64,000 nucleotides of DNA from Strongylocentrotus purpuratus. Taxonomy: Eukaryota; Echinodermata; Echinoidea; Camarodonta; Strongylocentrotidae. Below, piece after piece: positions 26,901-43,557 of this stretch (its first letter is position 1; every line of letters starts with the position of its first letter). The notes beneath the pieces are model-generated. The model ran no database searches. It had not been told where the DNA came from and worked only from the letters and a program-made list of their open reading frames with translations. Position numbers and translations under genes: made by a program. Where the stretch lies: contig NW_022145559.1 of NCBI RefSeq assembly GCF_000002235.5, positions 248,001 to 312,000 on the forward strand, written 5' to 3'.

Positions 26901-26922
26901 TCTGCCGCTGAAAAGAAGCCAT
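5786..26922 (-). CDS. LIPE: Hormone-sensitive lipase, N-terminal half (gene continues past left edge)
   Basis: Three minus-strand exons (26347-26922, 10813-10931, 5786-5903) join in phase into 271 residues matching the N-terminal regulatory domain of hormone-sensitive lipase, the cytosolic enzyme that hydrolyses diacylglycerol and cholesteryl esters at lipid droplets. Family landmarks are NGYRSLV, YAQKLV, CFYGRCLGFQ (exon 1), QPLQTVAVALASYAEGY (exon 2) and GRYLTNPEARG followed by KAFWSITE (exon 3), in the vertebrate order. The alpha/beta-hydrolase domain with its HGGG and GDSAG motifs is not in the window and should lie left of position 1. The start is the first ATG of an open 192-codon exon; the residues before the conserved domain are serine-rich and not conserved. 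Introns of about 15.4 and 4.9 kb are packed with repeats. Identification rests on recalled family motifs, not an alignment. Confidence 0.92.
6572..7084. mobile_element. TTAA MITE family 1, copy 2
   Basis: Same ends and interior as 526-1035 (shared TCGACCGATTAGCTATTCC). Lies in a LIPE intron, left of exon 2. Confidence 0.92.
7878..8109. mobile_element. Foldback MITE, GGCCCGAATTC ends, TA duplication
   Basis: GGCCCGAATTCACGAAGGAG to GAATTCGGGCC, with long imperfect arms (CCATGGTCTAAAAT / TTTTAGACCATGG) and flanking TA. Confidence 0.88.
8545..8850. mobile_element. Decayed relative of TTAA MITE family 3
   Basis: Resembles the left part of 59646-60193 (AAGGAAAATCCAAC, AGACTCGTGAAAGTTTGA, AAGAAAGTTGTTAATTGTTA); right end lost. 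Confidence 0.6.
8978..9351. mobile_element. TTAA MITE family 2, LIPE intron copy
   Basis: Ends TTAAAGGTAAAGACCAGT and ACTGGTCTTTACCTTTAA; interior shares CCATATACATCTTTCTGTGT with the other copies. Confidence 0.92.
10536..10691. mobile_element. CAGTCAAACCTG MITE, copy a
   Basis: CAGTTAAACCTGCTTTAGTG to AGACAGGTTTGACTG, flanked by TA on both sides as in Tc1/mariner-type insertions. Lies 120 bp from LIPE exon 2. Confidence 0.9.
10813..10931 (-). CDS. LIPE: LIPE exon 2
   Basis: 119 bp, preceded by a TTTTGCAG acceptor and followed by GTAAAA. It encodes FCESLWQPLQTVAVALASYA and onward to SSFFH, continuing exactly where exon 1 stops. It leaves two bases (AG) completed to serine by the first base of exon 3. 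It is too short to stand out as an open frame. Confidence 0.9.
11084..11167. repeat. Short hairpin, about 24-bp arms
   Basis: GTTTTCACGAAGTGACGG and TCACTACCGTCACTTTGTGA face each other around a 36-bp loop, 150 bp from LIPE exon 2 on its upstream side. Confidence 0.8.
11214..11367. mobile_element. CAGTCAAACCTG MITE, copy b
   Basis: Same orientation as copy a, CATTCAAACCTGCTTTAGTG to CAGTTTGACTG. Confidence 0.88.
11458..11614. mobile_element. Foldback MITE related to 7878-8109
   Basis: Near-complete palindrome: TTCACAAAGGAGGTTTGT at left, ACAAACCTCCTTTGTGAATT at right, centre CGTCATATGACGCGTTTCGA. Shares the terminal 25 bp with 7878-8109. Confidence 0.88.
12070..12330 (+). repeat. GA-rich tract
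   Basis: Imperfect GAGA/GGAGAGAG repeats, purine-only over long stretches; open frames here are artefacts. A second GA/GACA tract spans 12505-12720. Confidence 0.95.
12730..15235. other. LIPE intron 1, no recognised feature
   Basis: AT-rich noncoding DNA with an A/G-rich stretch (14115-14205), a C run (14728-14744) and short unique inverted repeats. A weak relative of 3690-3760 lies at 14062-14118 (GGGTTGGATTGCCC, AAAGGGGTCCA). No exon or named element seen. Confidence 0.6.
15240..15375 (+). mobile_element. tRNA-derived SINE head
   Basis: TTGGTCTAGTGGATAAGTCA (box A) and CAGGGTTCAAATCCCAGCTC (box B), then CTTTGGCAAGACGGTACTAC. 3' part diverged or lost. Confidence 0.78.
15420..18210. other. 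LIPE intron 1, no recognised feature
   Basis: Noncoding; GTACAT-rich runs (16709-16731), C and CT runs (16869-16910). No exon signature. Confidence 0.6.
18213..18460 (-). mobile_element. tRNA-derived SINE, minus strand
   Basis: Read on the minus strand: a box-A-like TTGTCTAGTGGATACGTCAC, body AAGACGTTAATCTACATTTG, tail GCGCTTTATAAATATTATTA. The box B region is lost. Body shared with 34862-35015. Confidence 0.82.
19687..19889. mobile_element. TTAA MITE family 4, copy 1
   Basis: Starts TTAAAGGCCCACTGCACTAC; interior GCCTAATCGGTGACCATTGG is shared with 47409-47604 in opposite orientation. Right end decayed; abuts the next MITE, sharing a TTAA. Confidence 0.85.
19886..20270. mobile_element. TTAA MITE family 6
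   Basis: Ends TTAAAGGGATCGTTTAAC and GTTACCGGATCCCTTTAA, with a second inverted block TCTGAGA/TCTGAGA complement just inside. Confidence 0.85.
20917..21203. mobile_element. MITE with TTTCACAAAG ends, second copy
   Basis: Ends GGTGTTTCACAAAG and CTTTGTAAAACACC; inner inverted block TTGGACTTGAACTATGGCAG. In LIPE intron 1. Confidence 0.88.
21230..22719. other. LIPE intron 1, partly complex unique sequence
   Basis: 21230-21620 has balanced composition and an open frame of 122 codons that resembles no known protein. C runs at 21819-21831 and 21918-21931. No MITE ends found. Confidence 0.5.
22720..22830. repeat. 111-bp hairpin with 40-bp arms
   Basis: AATAGGGACTTTTAGATTTG at left and its exact complement at right, then GTGGACTGCTACGTGTGAC and complement. 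The left arm has an extra ACGACAACAA block. Confidence 0.92.
23029..23438. mobile_element. 410-bp MITE with AGGC...GTCTTCA ends and ATG duplication
   Basis: AGGCCTGTCTTCA and TGAAGACGCGCCT ends, flanked on both sides by ATG. Interior has repeated ATATTTGGCAA and CTCGAGAT blocks. A 3-bp duplication suggests a Harbinger- or CACTA-type mobiliser. Confidence 0.85.
24781..24974. mobile_element. Foldback MITE with AGCARGTGAGTCATG ends
   Basis: AGCAAGTGAGTCATGTGACG at left, CGTCACATGACTCACCTGCT at right; arms of about 55 bp with gaps. Confidence 0.82.
25099..25993. mobile_element. 895-bp near-perfect foldback element, 9-bp target duplication (MULE-like)
   Basis: Two arms of about 440 bp are reverse complements with only a handful of differences, meeting at a small loop near 25546 that itself contains CGCCAT...ATGGCG. 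AGTTGTAGC occurs immediately left (25090-25098) and right (25994-26002). Long terminal inverted repeats with a 9-bp duplication fit Mutator-like foldback elements. No protein is encoded. Lies in LIPE intron 1, about 350 bp from exon 1. A decayed relative lies at 52856-53290. Confidence 0.93.
26227..26273 (+). repeat. GAGGCC hexanucleotide repeat
   Basis: GAGGCCGAGGCCGAGGAGG-type units, 75 bp downstream of LIPE exon 1 (in intron 1). Confidence 0.9.
26347..26922 (-). CDS. LIPE: LIPE exon 1 (residues 1-192)
   Basis: Starts at ATG 26922 and ends after codon GGCTTCCAG at a GTAAGT donor (phase 0). It encodes a serine-rich leader (about residues 1-25), then the helical HSL N-domain including FDFDPKVPGNGYRSLV and ECFYGRCLGFQ. 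No other plausible in-frame upstream start is evident. Confidence 0.92.
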
Positions 26923-27357
26923 CTTGGCGAAACGCTAATCCAATCGTCTATTAACGGTCTATGAATGAGAGAAACCGTAGACAGCTCTAGCTTAGCTCAC
27001 TCCTGCTATCGCTACCGAGCAGTTACGGCGCGGTGAGGGTGTGTGTACTCGGTAGGTTTAGCGACGTGGAACTCGCGTACGTCAGATAATACCGGTGTGT
27101 ACAAATGAATGGGGAACTAACCGGAAGTGATTTCCTATTAGTTTCAGTTACACCCGACATAATTACTTTGATTATCATAAGTGCAAACAACTCACGCGGT
27201 GCATGAGACAAGTTATTCCTTCAATTTTTTTTCTTTCTCTCTTTTTGTCTTATTTATACAGGTTCAGACTATTCGTTCATTTTTTTTTCTTTATTTGTCC
27301 CAACATTTACAAGAAATGCACATCGTTTTTTTTTTATCCTCGATCCGTCCTTCATCT

Positions 27358-27360
27358 TCC

Positions 27361-27391
<31 letters not shown>

Positions 27392-27515
27392 CTCAGTCTT
27401 CTTCTTCTTCTTCTTCTTCTTCTTCTTCTTCTTCTTCTTCGTTTTCTTCTTCTTCTTCTTCTTTTTTTCTTCTTCTTCTTCTTCTTCTTCTTCTTCTTCT
27501 TCTTCTTCTTCTTCT

Positions 27516-27550
<35 letters not shown>

Positions 27551-27566
27551 TTCTTCCTCTTCTTCT

Positions 27567-27598
<32 letters not shown>

Positions 27599-27640
27599 TT
27601 CGATCTTCTTCTTCTTCTTCTTCTTCTTCTTCTTCTTCTT
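27358..27640 (+). repeat. TTC/GAA tract
   Basis: About 280 bp of almost pure TTC with CCTCTTC and GTTTTC interruptions, 436-720 bp upstream of the LIPE start codon. Confidence 0.97.
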
Positions 27641-28409
27641 GAGTGAGAAAAAATCCCGGAAAATTATGATATTTCAGCAACATTTGATATGAGTGATTTT
27701 AGCTTTCCCCCTTCAGTAGGCCTGTACGCCACTTAAAGCAAAGGAAAAGCTGTTACAATGTAGCTCCTTTTCATATTTAATCTATATTATTCTCATTATT
27801 CGTTAATAATTTACCGTAATGACTTGGCCTCCCTTCCGCCCCCTCCCCTGTTTCCGTTCATTATTTCTGGCCCCTCTGTCGGTCATCATTCTAAAACCAA
27901 TACATTCATTCTCCCTTTCCCACTCGCTTTCAGTCTTATAGTTTCTTTTATTTAGAATTATTTAAAAAAAAATGATGTGTCCTACTTTATTCGCCAACGG
28001 GATGAATATTAGTCTAACGCCAATTAATGGACAGCCCCATCCTGCCAAAAGCACAACATTAATGCCAACATTTTCTGGAGTGCACAGTCATAACGAATAA
28101 AAGATTTGGTTAACTATATACATATTTATAACTCGCTCGAATTTCAGCGCTATTTTGAGCTTTGATATCACAAATAAACTGGCTTTTGTTTGAAATATTT
28201 TGTATTCAGTTAACAGATTTTTTTTGAAAAACAGCCGTTAAGCTACAATGAATTTCCGTGATATAATAACTAAACGTAAATGATGACAATGAAACAAATC
28301 ATGTAAAGGTTTTCAAATATAGTCACCGAAATAAGGGTGGGAACGAAGGGGGACTACTGTGACACATTCGGCATTTAAGACTCCAATCTTCCAATTTCCT
28401 CATTATAAT

Positions 28410-28540
28410 CAGGCACGTAGCCATAGTTTGATGTTTGGGGGGGGGGGCGGGCACATACATGTAATCGATCGAGGTAAAAAAAAAAGGGGGTCTAAAAAAG
28501 TTCAACCGATCCTGGAATTTTTTTTTGGGGGGGGGGGCAC

Positions 28541-28577
<37 letters not shown>

Positions 28578-28591
28578 TGGCTACGTGCCTG
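28410..28591. mobile_element. 182-bp hAT-type MITE with poly-C core
   Basis: CAGGCACGTAGCCA and TGGCTACGTGCCTG ends, 8-bp duplication ATTATAAT at 28402-28409 and 28592-28599. The interior is mostly G and C runs, including about 30 consecutive C. Confidence 0.92.
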
Positions 28592-28844
28592 ATTATAATA
28601 CGGCGGGATTTTGTTATACATACCAGTCCTGTAGTTTTTCTTACCCCGTCAAAACGATGAAGGCTTTCATCGGGGTCACATCAAGCAAGCCCCTTCATGT
28701 AATTATGCTATGACCAGGCGCGGATCCAGGATTTCCAAGGGGGGGGGGGCAAATTTGAAATTTTGCGAGCCAAATATTGGTACGTAATGGTGACCAGGGG
28801 GGGGGGAGCAGGGAGGGGCGGTTTCCCACTCCCTCCTCCGGAAA

Positions 28845-29235
28845 GCGCCGAAGCTTTGACGTTTCCTTAAATTATTAGAGAAAGAAGACGATTCGTAGTA
28901 CCGTTCTTGAAAATAATCCTCGTTTGGATACAGTTTTTCCACTCCAGCGCGAAGCGCGGAAGCTTTTATGTTCAGTGAAATCATTAGAGAAAGAAGACGA
29001 TTCAAATTACCATTGTCGAATCTTAATCCTTGTATGAATTCAGCCCCCCCCCCCCCCCTTCCTCCGGGAAGCGCGGAAGCTTTGCTGTAGTTTCATTATA
29101 AGAGAAAGAAGACGATTCGTTGTACCGTTCTCAAAATAATCCTCGTTTGAATTCAGTTTCACTGGCTCCTCGATCCGAGCGAAGCGCGGAAGCTTTTACG
29201 TTTCATTAAATCCTCGACTCTTAATCCTCGTCTAA
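28845..29235 (+). repeat. Tandem repeat of about 125 bp, four degenerate units
   Basis: Landmarks GAAGCGCGGAAGCTTT and AGAGAAAGAAGACGATTC recur about every 105-125 bp with variable gaps, inside the composite hAT-like element. Confidence 0.8.
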
Positions 29236-29511
29236 ATTTCAAAAATGTTTTTTGTTGTCTGCTCCTTTTTCTTCCTACTTCCTCTTTCTTTTCTTTCCTC
29301 TCTTTTTTTTTTTGGTGGGGGGGGGGGCGCCCTCACCGCCCCTAGCTACGCGTCTGCGGTCAGATGAACACATTTCGATACCTTGTCCGCCCCCGGAAAC
29401 TCAGGGGTTTTATATGCATTTGATTACGGTCAGATGAACATATTTTAATACCTTATTTGTTACACTGGCAGGACACTGATTGGCGTGAGGTCCAGCGGGC
29501 GGAGCCCCCAC

Positions 29512-31182
29512 CCAGGACCAAAATCCAGTTGAAACCAATTGGAGCAAAACCAATTGAAACCAGTTGCCAACTGGTTTCAATAGGGAAATTGGAACAACTG
29601 GTTCCAATTGAAACCAGTTGAAACCAATTGCCAACTGGTTCCAATTGAAACCAGTTGAAACCAATTGCCAACTGGATCCAGTTGCCTAATTGGTTTCAAC
29701 TGGAACCAGTTGTTCCAATTTCCCTATTGAAACCAGTTGGCTTCAACTGGTTTCAACTGGTTTCAATTGGTTTCAATTGGATCCAATTGAAACTTACAGT
29801 AATTGGCATAAACTTAATTAGTTATAAGTTAATTAGCTCTTGCACTAATTATCGCTCATGTCAACACAGAAACATTGTTATATGTGTCTACATTAAGTAC
29901 AATGTAAAGGGCATTATAATATGCAGACCATATAATATACTTAACAAGGAAGGCATTGCCATTATATATGTTTGTAATTGATGTATTTTGTACATGGTTA
30001 GTGTTTTACTCATCAACTTTTAATCTGTGTAATTACAAAAATATGTTGCTAATGAACATGCTTATCATTGCTAATTAATCTTTATATTTATCTAAAACAA
30101 ATGCATTACTTGCAAATGAAAATTAATTAATAAGTACATTGTAAATCAAAATAAATTACATAAAACATTGATCTGCACACAAGCATATAATATGCAAATT
30201 AACTGGTTTCAATTGGATCCAGTTGGGTAACTGGAAATATTTTCAATTGGAACCGATTGGGTAACTGGAAATGAATTCTAACTGGAACCAGTTGGGTAAC
30301 TGGAAATTATTTCTAACTGGAAATGAATGCTAACTGGAACCAGTTGGGTAACTGGAAATGATTTCTAACTGGAACCAGTTGGGTAACTGGAAATAAATTC
30401 TAACTGGAACCAGTCGGGTAACTGGAAATGACTTCTAACTGGAACCAGTTGGGTAACTGGAAATGACTTCTAACTGGAAATGAATGCTAACTGGAACCAG
30501 TTGGGTTACTGGAAATGAATTCTAACTGGAACCAGTTGGGTAACTGGAAATAAATTCTAACTGGAACCAGTCGGGTAACTGGAAATGACTTCTAACTGGA
30601 ACCAGTTGGGTAACTGGAAATGACTTCTAACTGGAAATGAATGCTAACTGGAACCAGTTGGGTTACTGGAAATGAATTCTAACTGGAACCAGTTGGGTAA
30701 CTGGAAATGAATTCTAACTGGAACCAGTTGGGTAACTGGAAATGATTTCTAACTGGAACCAATTGGGTAATTGGAAATGAATTCTAACTGGAACCAGTTG
30801 GGTAACTGGAAATGACTTCTAACTGGAAATGAATGTTAACTGGAACCAGTTGGGTAACTGGAAATGAATTCTAATGGAACCAATTGAGTAACAGGAAAAT
30901 CATCTTACTGTTTCCAGTTGAACTTCTAACTGGAACCAGTTGGGTAACTGGAAATGACTTCTAACTGGAACCAATTGAGTAACTGGAAAAATTACCTTAC
31001 TGGTTCCAGTTGCACTTCTTATTGGTTTGAACTGGAAATGAGTACCCATAACAATATTTTCCAGTTCGGCAATTGGTTTCAACTGGAAATTTTCTATTCC
31101 AATTGAAACCAATTGAAACCAGTTGAAACCAATTGAAACCAGTTGGAGATTTCAACTGGTTTCAATTGGATTTTGGTCCTGG
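29512..31182. mobile_element. Minisatellite element with CCAGGACCAAAATCC inverted ends
   Basis: CCAGGACCAAAATCCAGTTG at left and its near complement at right (to 31182). Interior is built from variants of GGTTTCAACTGG/CCAGTTGAAACC plus an AT-rich 450-bp spacer (29790-30200). Nested in the 3.3-kb composite element. Flanking sequence on both sides carries repeated GGTCAGATGA blocks. Confidence 0.85.
30218..31010 (+). repeat. Minisatellite, 34-36 bp unit with higher-order repeat
   Basis: More than 20 units of the type AACTGGAACCAGTTGGGT followed by AACTGGAAATGAATTCT. A block of about 157 bp containing the variant CCAGTCGGGT occurs twice (about 30390 and 30547), giving higher-order structure. 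Confidence 0.93.
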
Positions 31183-32459
31183 GGCATGCAGAAGCTCAAG
31201 GGTTTTAGGCACTAAATTACGGTCAGATGAGTATCAAGGGGCCCGTCTTAGGGCCCTTGGTTAGGTCCAGGGGGCAGAGCCCCCGGAAGCTCAGGGGTTT
31301 TAGGCGTTTAATTACGGTCAGATGAGCATTTTTTGATATCTTATTTTGTTGTGACACTGGCAGTGAACTATTCTTCCTTTCTTGCTCTCTTTCTTTCTAT
31401 TTCTCTTTAATATACTTTTTCAAACAAAGTAGGGGGAGTGGGAGGGGAAGGGAGCTGGAGGCTCCCGATTCTCGCCGTTCCTCGGGCCCTGACATAATTA
31501 TGTAGGCATCTCAGGAAGCTCTTGCCTGGCTGTAAATTTAGGAATTTGTCATTTTACAACAAACGCATAAAACAAGTATAATTTACTAAAAAATGAGGAA
31601 AAATCTCGGAAAATATTTCAGCATTATGTGTAAGCCACCGTTATGGAATAAGAAATAAGCCACGTTTGAATTTCATTTCCCCAGAGCCCTCTCCGATCAG
31701 TACGCTAGTGCCCCGCCCCCCCCCCCCCCCCCATAATCTACACTTTGTTGGCGGAAAATCGCAACTGATCTCCTTACCTTTCTTCTTTCTTTTCTTACCC
31801 TTTCTCTCCTCTTTCCCTTTCCCTTCCCTTCCTTCTCTCTCTTTTAGGTTTGCTGGGGGGGGGGGGGGGGGGGGGGGGGGGGTTTCATTTTTTGTTTGGC
31901 CCTGGAAATTGGAAAAATTACGTCGTCAGATATTTCGTTCAGTGGCTTGGAGGGGGGCAGGCCCCCGACCCCCTCCTGGATCCGCCACTGGCTATGACAG
32001 CCAGGCCGATATGCTTATCATTGTGAGCTCTGTAGCTCAAACCCTTCTTTTTCTCAGCTAATTGTTTTTTTGTATTGAATATTCCATTTCCTATTTCAGG
32101 TTACTTTATTTGTAGATCTAGTATTATGCAGAAGTAGATCTAGAAGGGGGGGGGGCTTAATTTGGGGTTCTTGCTTTGGTTTTCTACATAAGTATGCCGC
32201 TTACAAATTTTGAAGGGAATCGCAGGCTTGAATATATATTTTTTTCTTTTAAGGGGGGACTTGAGCCCCCGAAGCCCCAATCTATAGAACCGGCCGACCG
32301 CTACTAAAATTATGTACACCTATCATTGACAAATACAGCTTCTAATTAGCAATCGCAAGATGGCAGAATGGACAGGGTTACGGAAACTTTATAGGCCTAC
32401 CAGATAATGTTCTGAGAATAGGGGTTGGAGTGTGGAGAAAGATAGGATAAGGGTGCATG

Positions 32460-32479
32460 GGAAAGATGGAGGGAGAGAA

Positions 32480-32532
<53 letters not shown>

Positions 32533-32535
32533 GAA
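32460..32535 (+). repeat. GA dinucleotide tract
   Basis: GAGAGA run with AAAG interruptions. Confidence 0.95.
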
Positions 32536-33052
32536 AGGGACAGAAGCAAGAGCAAAATATTAAAATGGAAAGTGTATGGAAGAGAGGGGGAGCTTAAGAA
32601 AGAGAGAGGGGAGAGAGAGTAAACGCCCACCACAGAAAAATTATGAAAAACCGTCAAAATAGGGAGAAGAGACATCAGAAAGAGATAAAAAGGGATTGCA
32701 GATACTTATGACAGAGCCTAGGATGAATTATTAATGCAGTAATATGAAAACCTAATGAACTAGGTTGTGGTTAAAATGGCCTTTTTACTTTTATAGAAGT
32801 CAAGTCTCTGAAAAACAAGATGATTTCCATGAATTATGCAAGTGTCTGCAATCTCCTTTCAAACGCGGTCTATTGAAAGAAAATGATTGCTCTTTACCCA
32901 AGGTAGAGCATTTGATGCAATACTTCATAGAAGCAATCATTATTTCCTTTATCATTTTAATGAGCTTTCCTAAGATTAGTAAGCAATTTTTGACAAGTCT
33001 ATGTGAATGAGACTCAGACAGAGTACCAACTAGATATACCCCAGTACGAGAT

Positions 33053-33185
33053 GGTCATCATCATCATCACCACCAACATCATCATCATCAACAGCATCAT
33101 CATCATCATCATCACCATCATCACTATCATCATCATCATCACCACCATCATCATCATCATCACCATCATCATCATCATTATCATT

Positions 33186-33217
<32 letters not shown>

Positions 33218-33293
33218 CATCATCACCATCATCATCACCACCATCATCATCACCATCATCATCATCATCACCACCATCATCACCATCATCATC

Positions 33294-33324
<31 letters not shown>

Positions 33325-33326
33325 CC

Positions 33327-33382
<56 letters not shown>

Positions 33383-33401
33383 CATCATCAACAGCATCAT
33401 C

Positions 33402-33432
<31 letters not shown>

Positions 33433-33553
33433 CCATCATCATCATCACTATCATCATCACTAACATCATCACCACCATCATCATCACCAACATCATCATC
33501 TTTATCACCAACATCATCATCTTCATCACCAACATCATCATCACCATCACTGT
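33053..33553 (+). repeat. ATC (CAT/CAC) trinucleotide tract, about 500 bp
   Basis: Nearly continuous CAT with CAC substitutions. Long Ile (plus) and Met (minus) frames are artefacts of the repeat. Confidence 0.97.
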
Positions 33554-34247
33554 GTATACCCCTTTAATACCATACTACGTGTAAACATCACAACCAAGCC
33601 TTGTATCACTGTATTCATCATTTAATTTGGATAACTTTTGTTTTCATTCAGTTTAAATCACAGTTAAAATCAAACATTCCCCCATTTTCTCCATCATTTC
33701 CATAATTGGTGGTTTTACCTTACAAACAACCACTAACTAACGGCCAAAACATCGACATAGAGTACAAATTTAGAACAAATTTGTTTTTAACATACATCTT
33801 TACTGACTGAAAACCGTCCTTAAAATCTTGGGAAAATCGCCCTTTTTATACATGTACTTTCATGACCATGAGTCATTTACAGCTAAACAACAATTTTTTT
33901 CTAACAATATCACAATAATACTACCATGCTTGAAAAATGGTTCTTTCTTCCCAATCGGTATATAAATAACCTGTTAAATCCGCTTTCACTTACCATACTG
34001 CAATCTATTTTGAGACCTACATGTATGTCAAAGCGCACTGTCACTGATGCAGTACCAGAGCCCTCTATAGACAGGGTTTGGCCAACATGGTTTTCAGTTG
34101 GTCTCAACATGGCATAATATTCTTTTAGTTGTGTGCTTTCCCAACATAGCAGTATTCACCATACTGTGCCCAACTCAAACCGGGGTGTCCAAACTCTCCT
34201 AATCAATGGCAATGTACAATACAATGATACTGTAGAATAGGATCTTA

Positions 34248-34418
34248 CAGTCAAACCTGCTTTAGTGACCACCTGTCTACAAAGACCACATTATTTGTTT
34301 CCCTTAAAATGGTTTCTCATTGAAACATGTACTAAAGGAACCTGCCTACAAAGACCACCTGTATACAAAGACCACTTTTGTGTTTTGCTAGGGCGTTCGC
34401 TATAGACAGGTTTATCTG
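34248..34418. mobile_element. CAGTCAAACCTG MITE, copy c
   Basis: CAGTCAAACCTGCTTTAGTG to CAGGTTTATCTG between TA dinucleotides, between LIPE and PSMC4. Confidence 0.9.
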
Positions 34419-34861
34419 TACATTGGTGAAAGAGTAATGTCGTACTGCATCAGCAACAATGCAAGATACGACATAGGTCTGAAGTAGCTTGCAGCATGGT
34501 ATGGCATTCTGAAACACATAATTTTTCCACTGATTGTGAAGAAAGAACTTATTTGCAAGTAACATCACACATCAGATGAACCTCTCCAGAGATTACCATC
34601 CTACATGTATTCCATAGGAAATGAATAATTGAGCATCTCTATAAACTGACTGCATCTAGCCAACAAAATAATGTTTATATATCACTCATTACCGGTATTC
34701 ACAATCATGTTACTCTACTACTAGAACATCAAACGGTACATTTGTTACAGATGTATATGGTCGGTGTATTTCATTCTTTAAAAGGATTTTCTCATGGGGA
34801 TTAAATAAAACCGTCAAGATTTTATGCGACTTTGACTGATTTCGGCCAAATCTGCCAAATC

Positions 34862-35015
34862 TGAAGCACTCTGGCATATCAGGTACCCATTTACAGTGGC
34901 AAAAAATGTGGATTAACAGCCTGCCAAAGAACATTAGTGACATGTTGGGATTTGAACTCTTGACCCTAGGAATGAGAGTCAAGTGAATAAACCACTATAC
35001 CATGGCACCTCCACG
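34862..35015 (-). mobile_element. tRNA-derived SINE, minus strand (head and body)
   Basis: Minus-strand GGTGCCATGGTATAGTGGTT (box A) and GTCAAGAGTTCAAATCCCAA (box B), then body GGCAGGCTGTTAATCCACAT. Tail truncated. Confidence 0.85.
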
Positions 35016-35016
35016 G

Positions 35017-35363
35017 CGGACAGGGGCGAAGCTACACTGTGTTTGAATGGGGGGGGGGGGGGAGGAGTCCCAACCAATTGGACCAGATGTGCTGACAAGT
35101 TAGAAAAGGAAAGGATATATTTTAAGATGTTAAAATGATGAAAACTGGTCATCAATTTTATGATTCAATTGCTGACAAGCTATACAAATCATGGATTACT
35201 AATGGCATGTTTTTTTAACAGGCTTTGCCCCACTCCCTCCCCTACCAAACATTGCCTGTGGGATGTTGTTGTATCAAAGTAGATTAGTAGTATTAGAAAC
35301 AATAATGTGGTAACGTTTAATTGTATCAAAATATATGGTTAAAGCCTTGATATCTCTAATGGT
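35017..35363. other. PSMC4 downstream region
   Basis: CAGGGGCGAAGCTACACTGT near 35020 and a G run (35049-35062) look like the end of a hAT-type element, but no partner end was found. No clear AATAAA for PSMC4 was located. Confidence 0.5.

Positions 35364-43557
<8,194 letters not shown>

Larger units (their letters stand above)
28715..31990. mobile_element. 3.3-kb composite hAT-like nonautonomous element
   Basis: Ends CAGGCGCGGATCCAGGA and TCCTGGATCCGCCACTG (imperfect inverted repeats) are bounded by an identical 8-bp duplication GCTATGAC at 28707-28714 and 31991-31998, as expected for hAT elements. The interior has no transposase. It holds a 4-unit tandem repeat, a nested 1.67-kb inverted-repeat minisatellite element and G/C runs. 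Confidence 0.9.

Noticed and set aside
27181-27683. Long open frames of poly-Ser, poly-Leu/Phe, Glu and Arg
   Set aside because: They are the reading frames of the TTC/GAA tract, with no splice context or conserved residues.
30218-31010. Regular short repeats resembling a CRISPR array
   Set aside because: The spacing sequence is itself repeated and the host is an animal genome; it is a minisatellite.
33003-33584. 193- and 178-codon frames of Ile and Met
   Set aside because: Products of the ATC trinucleotide tract.
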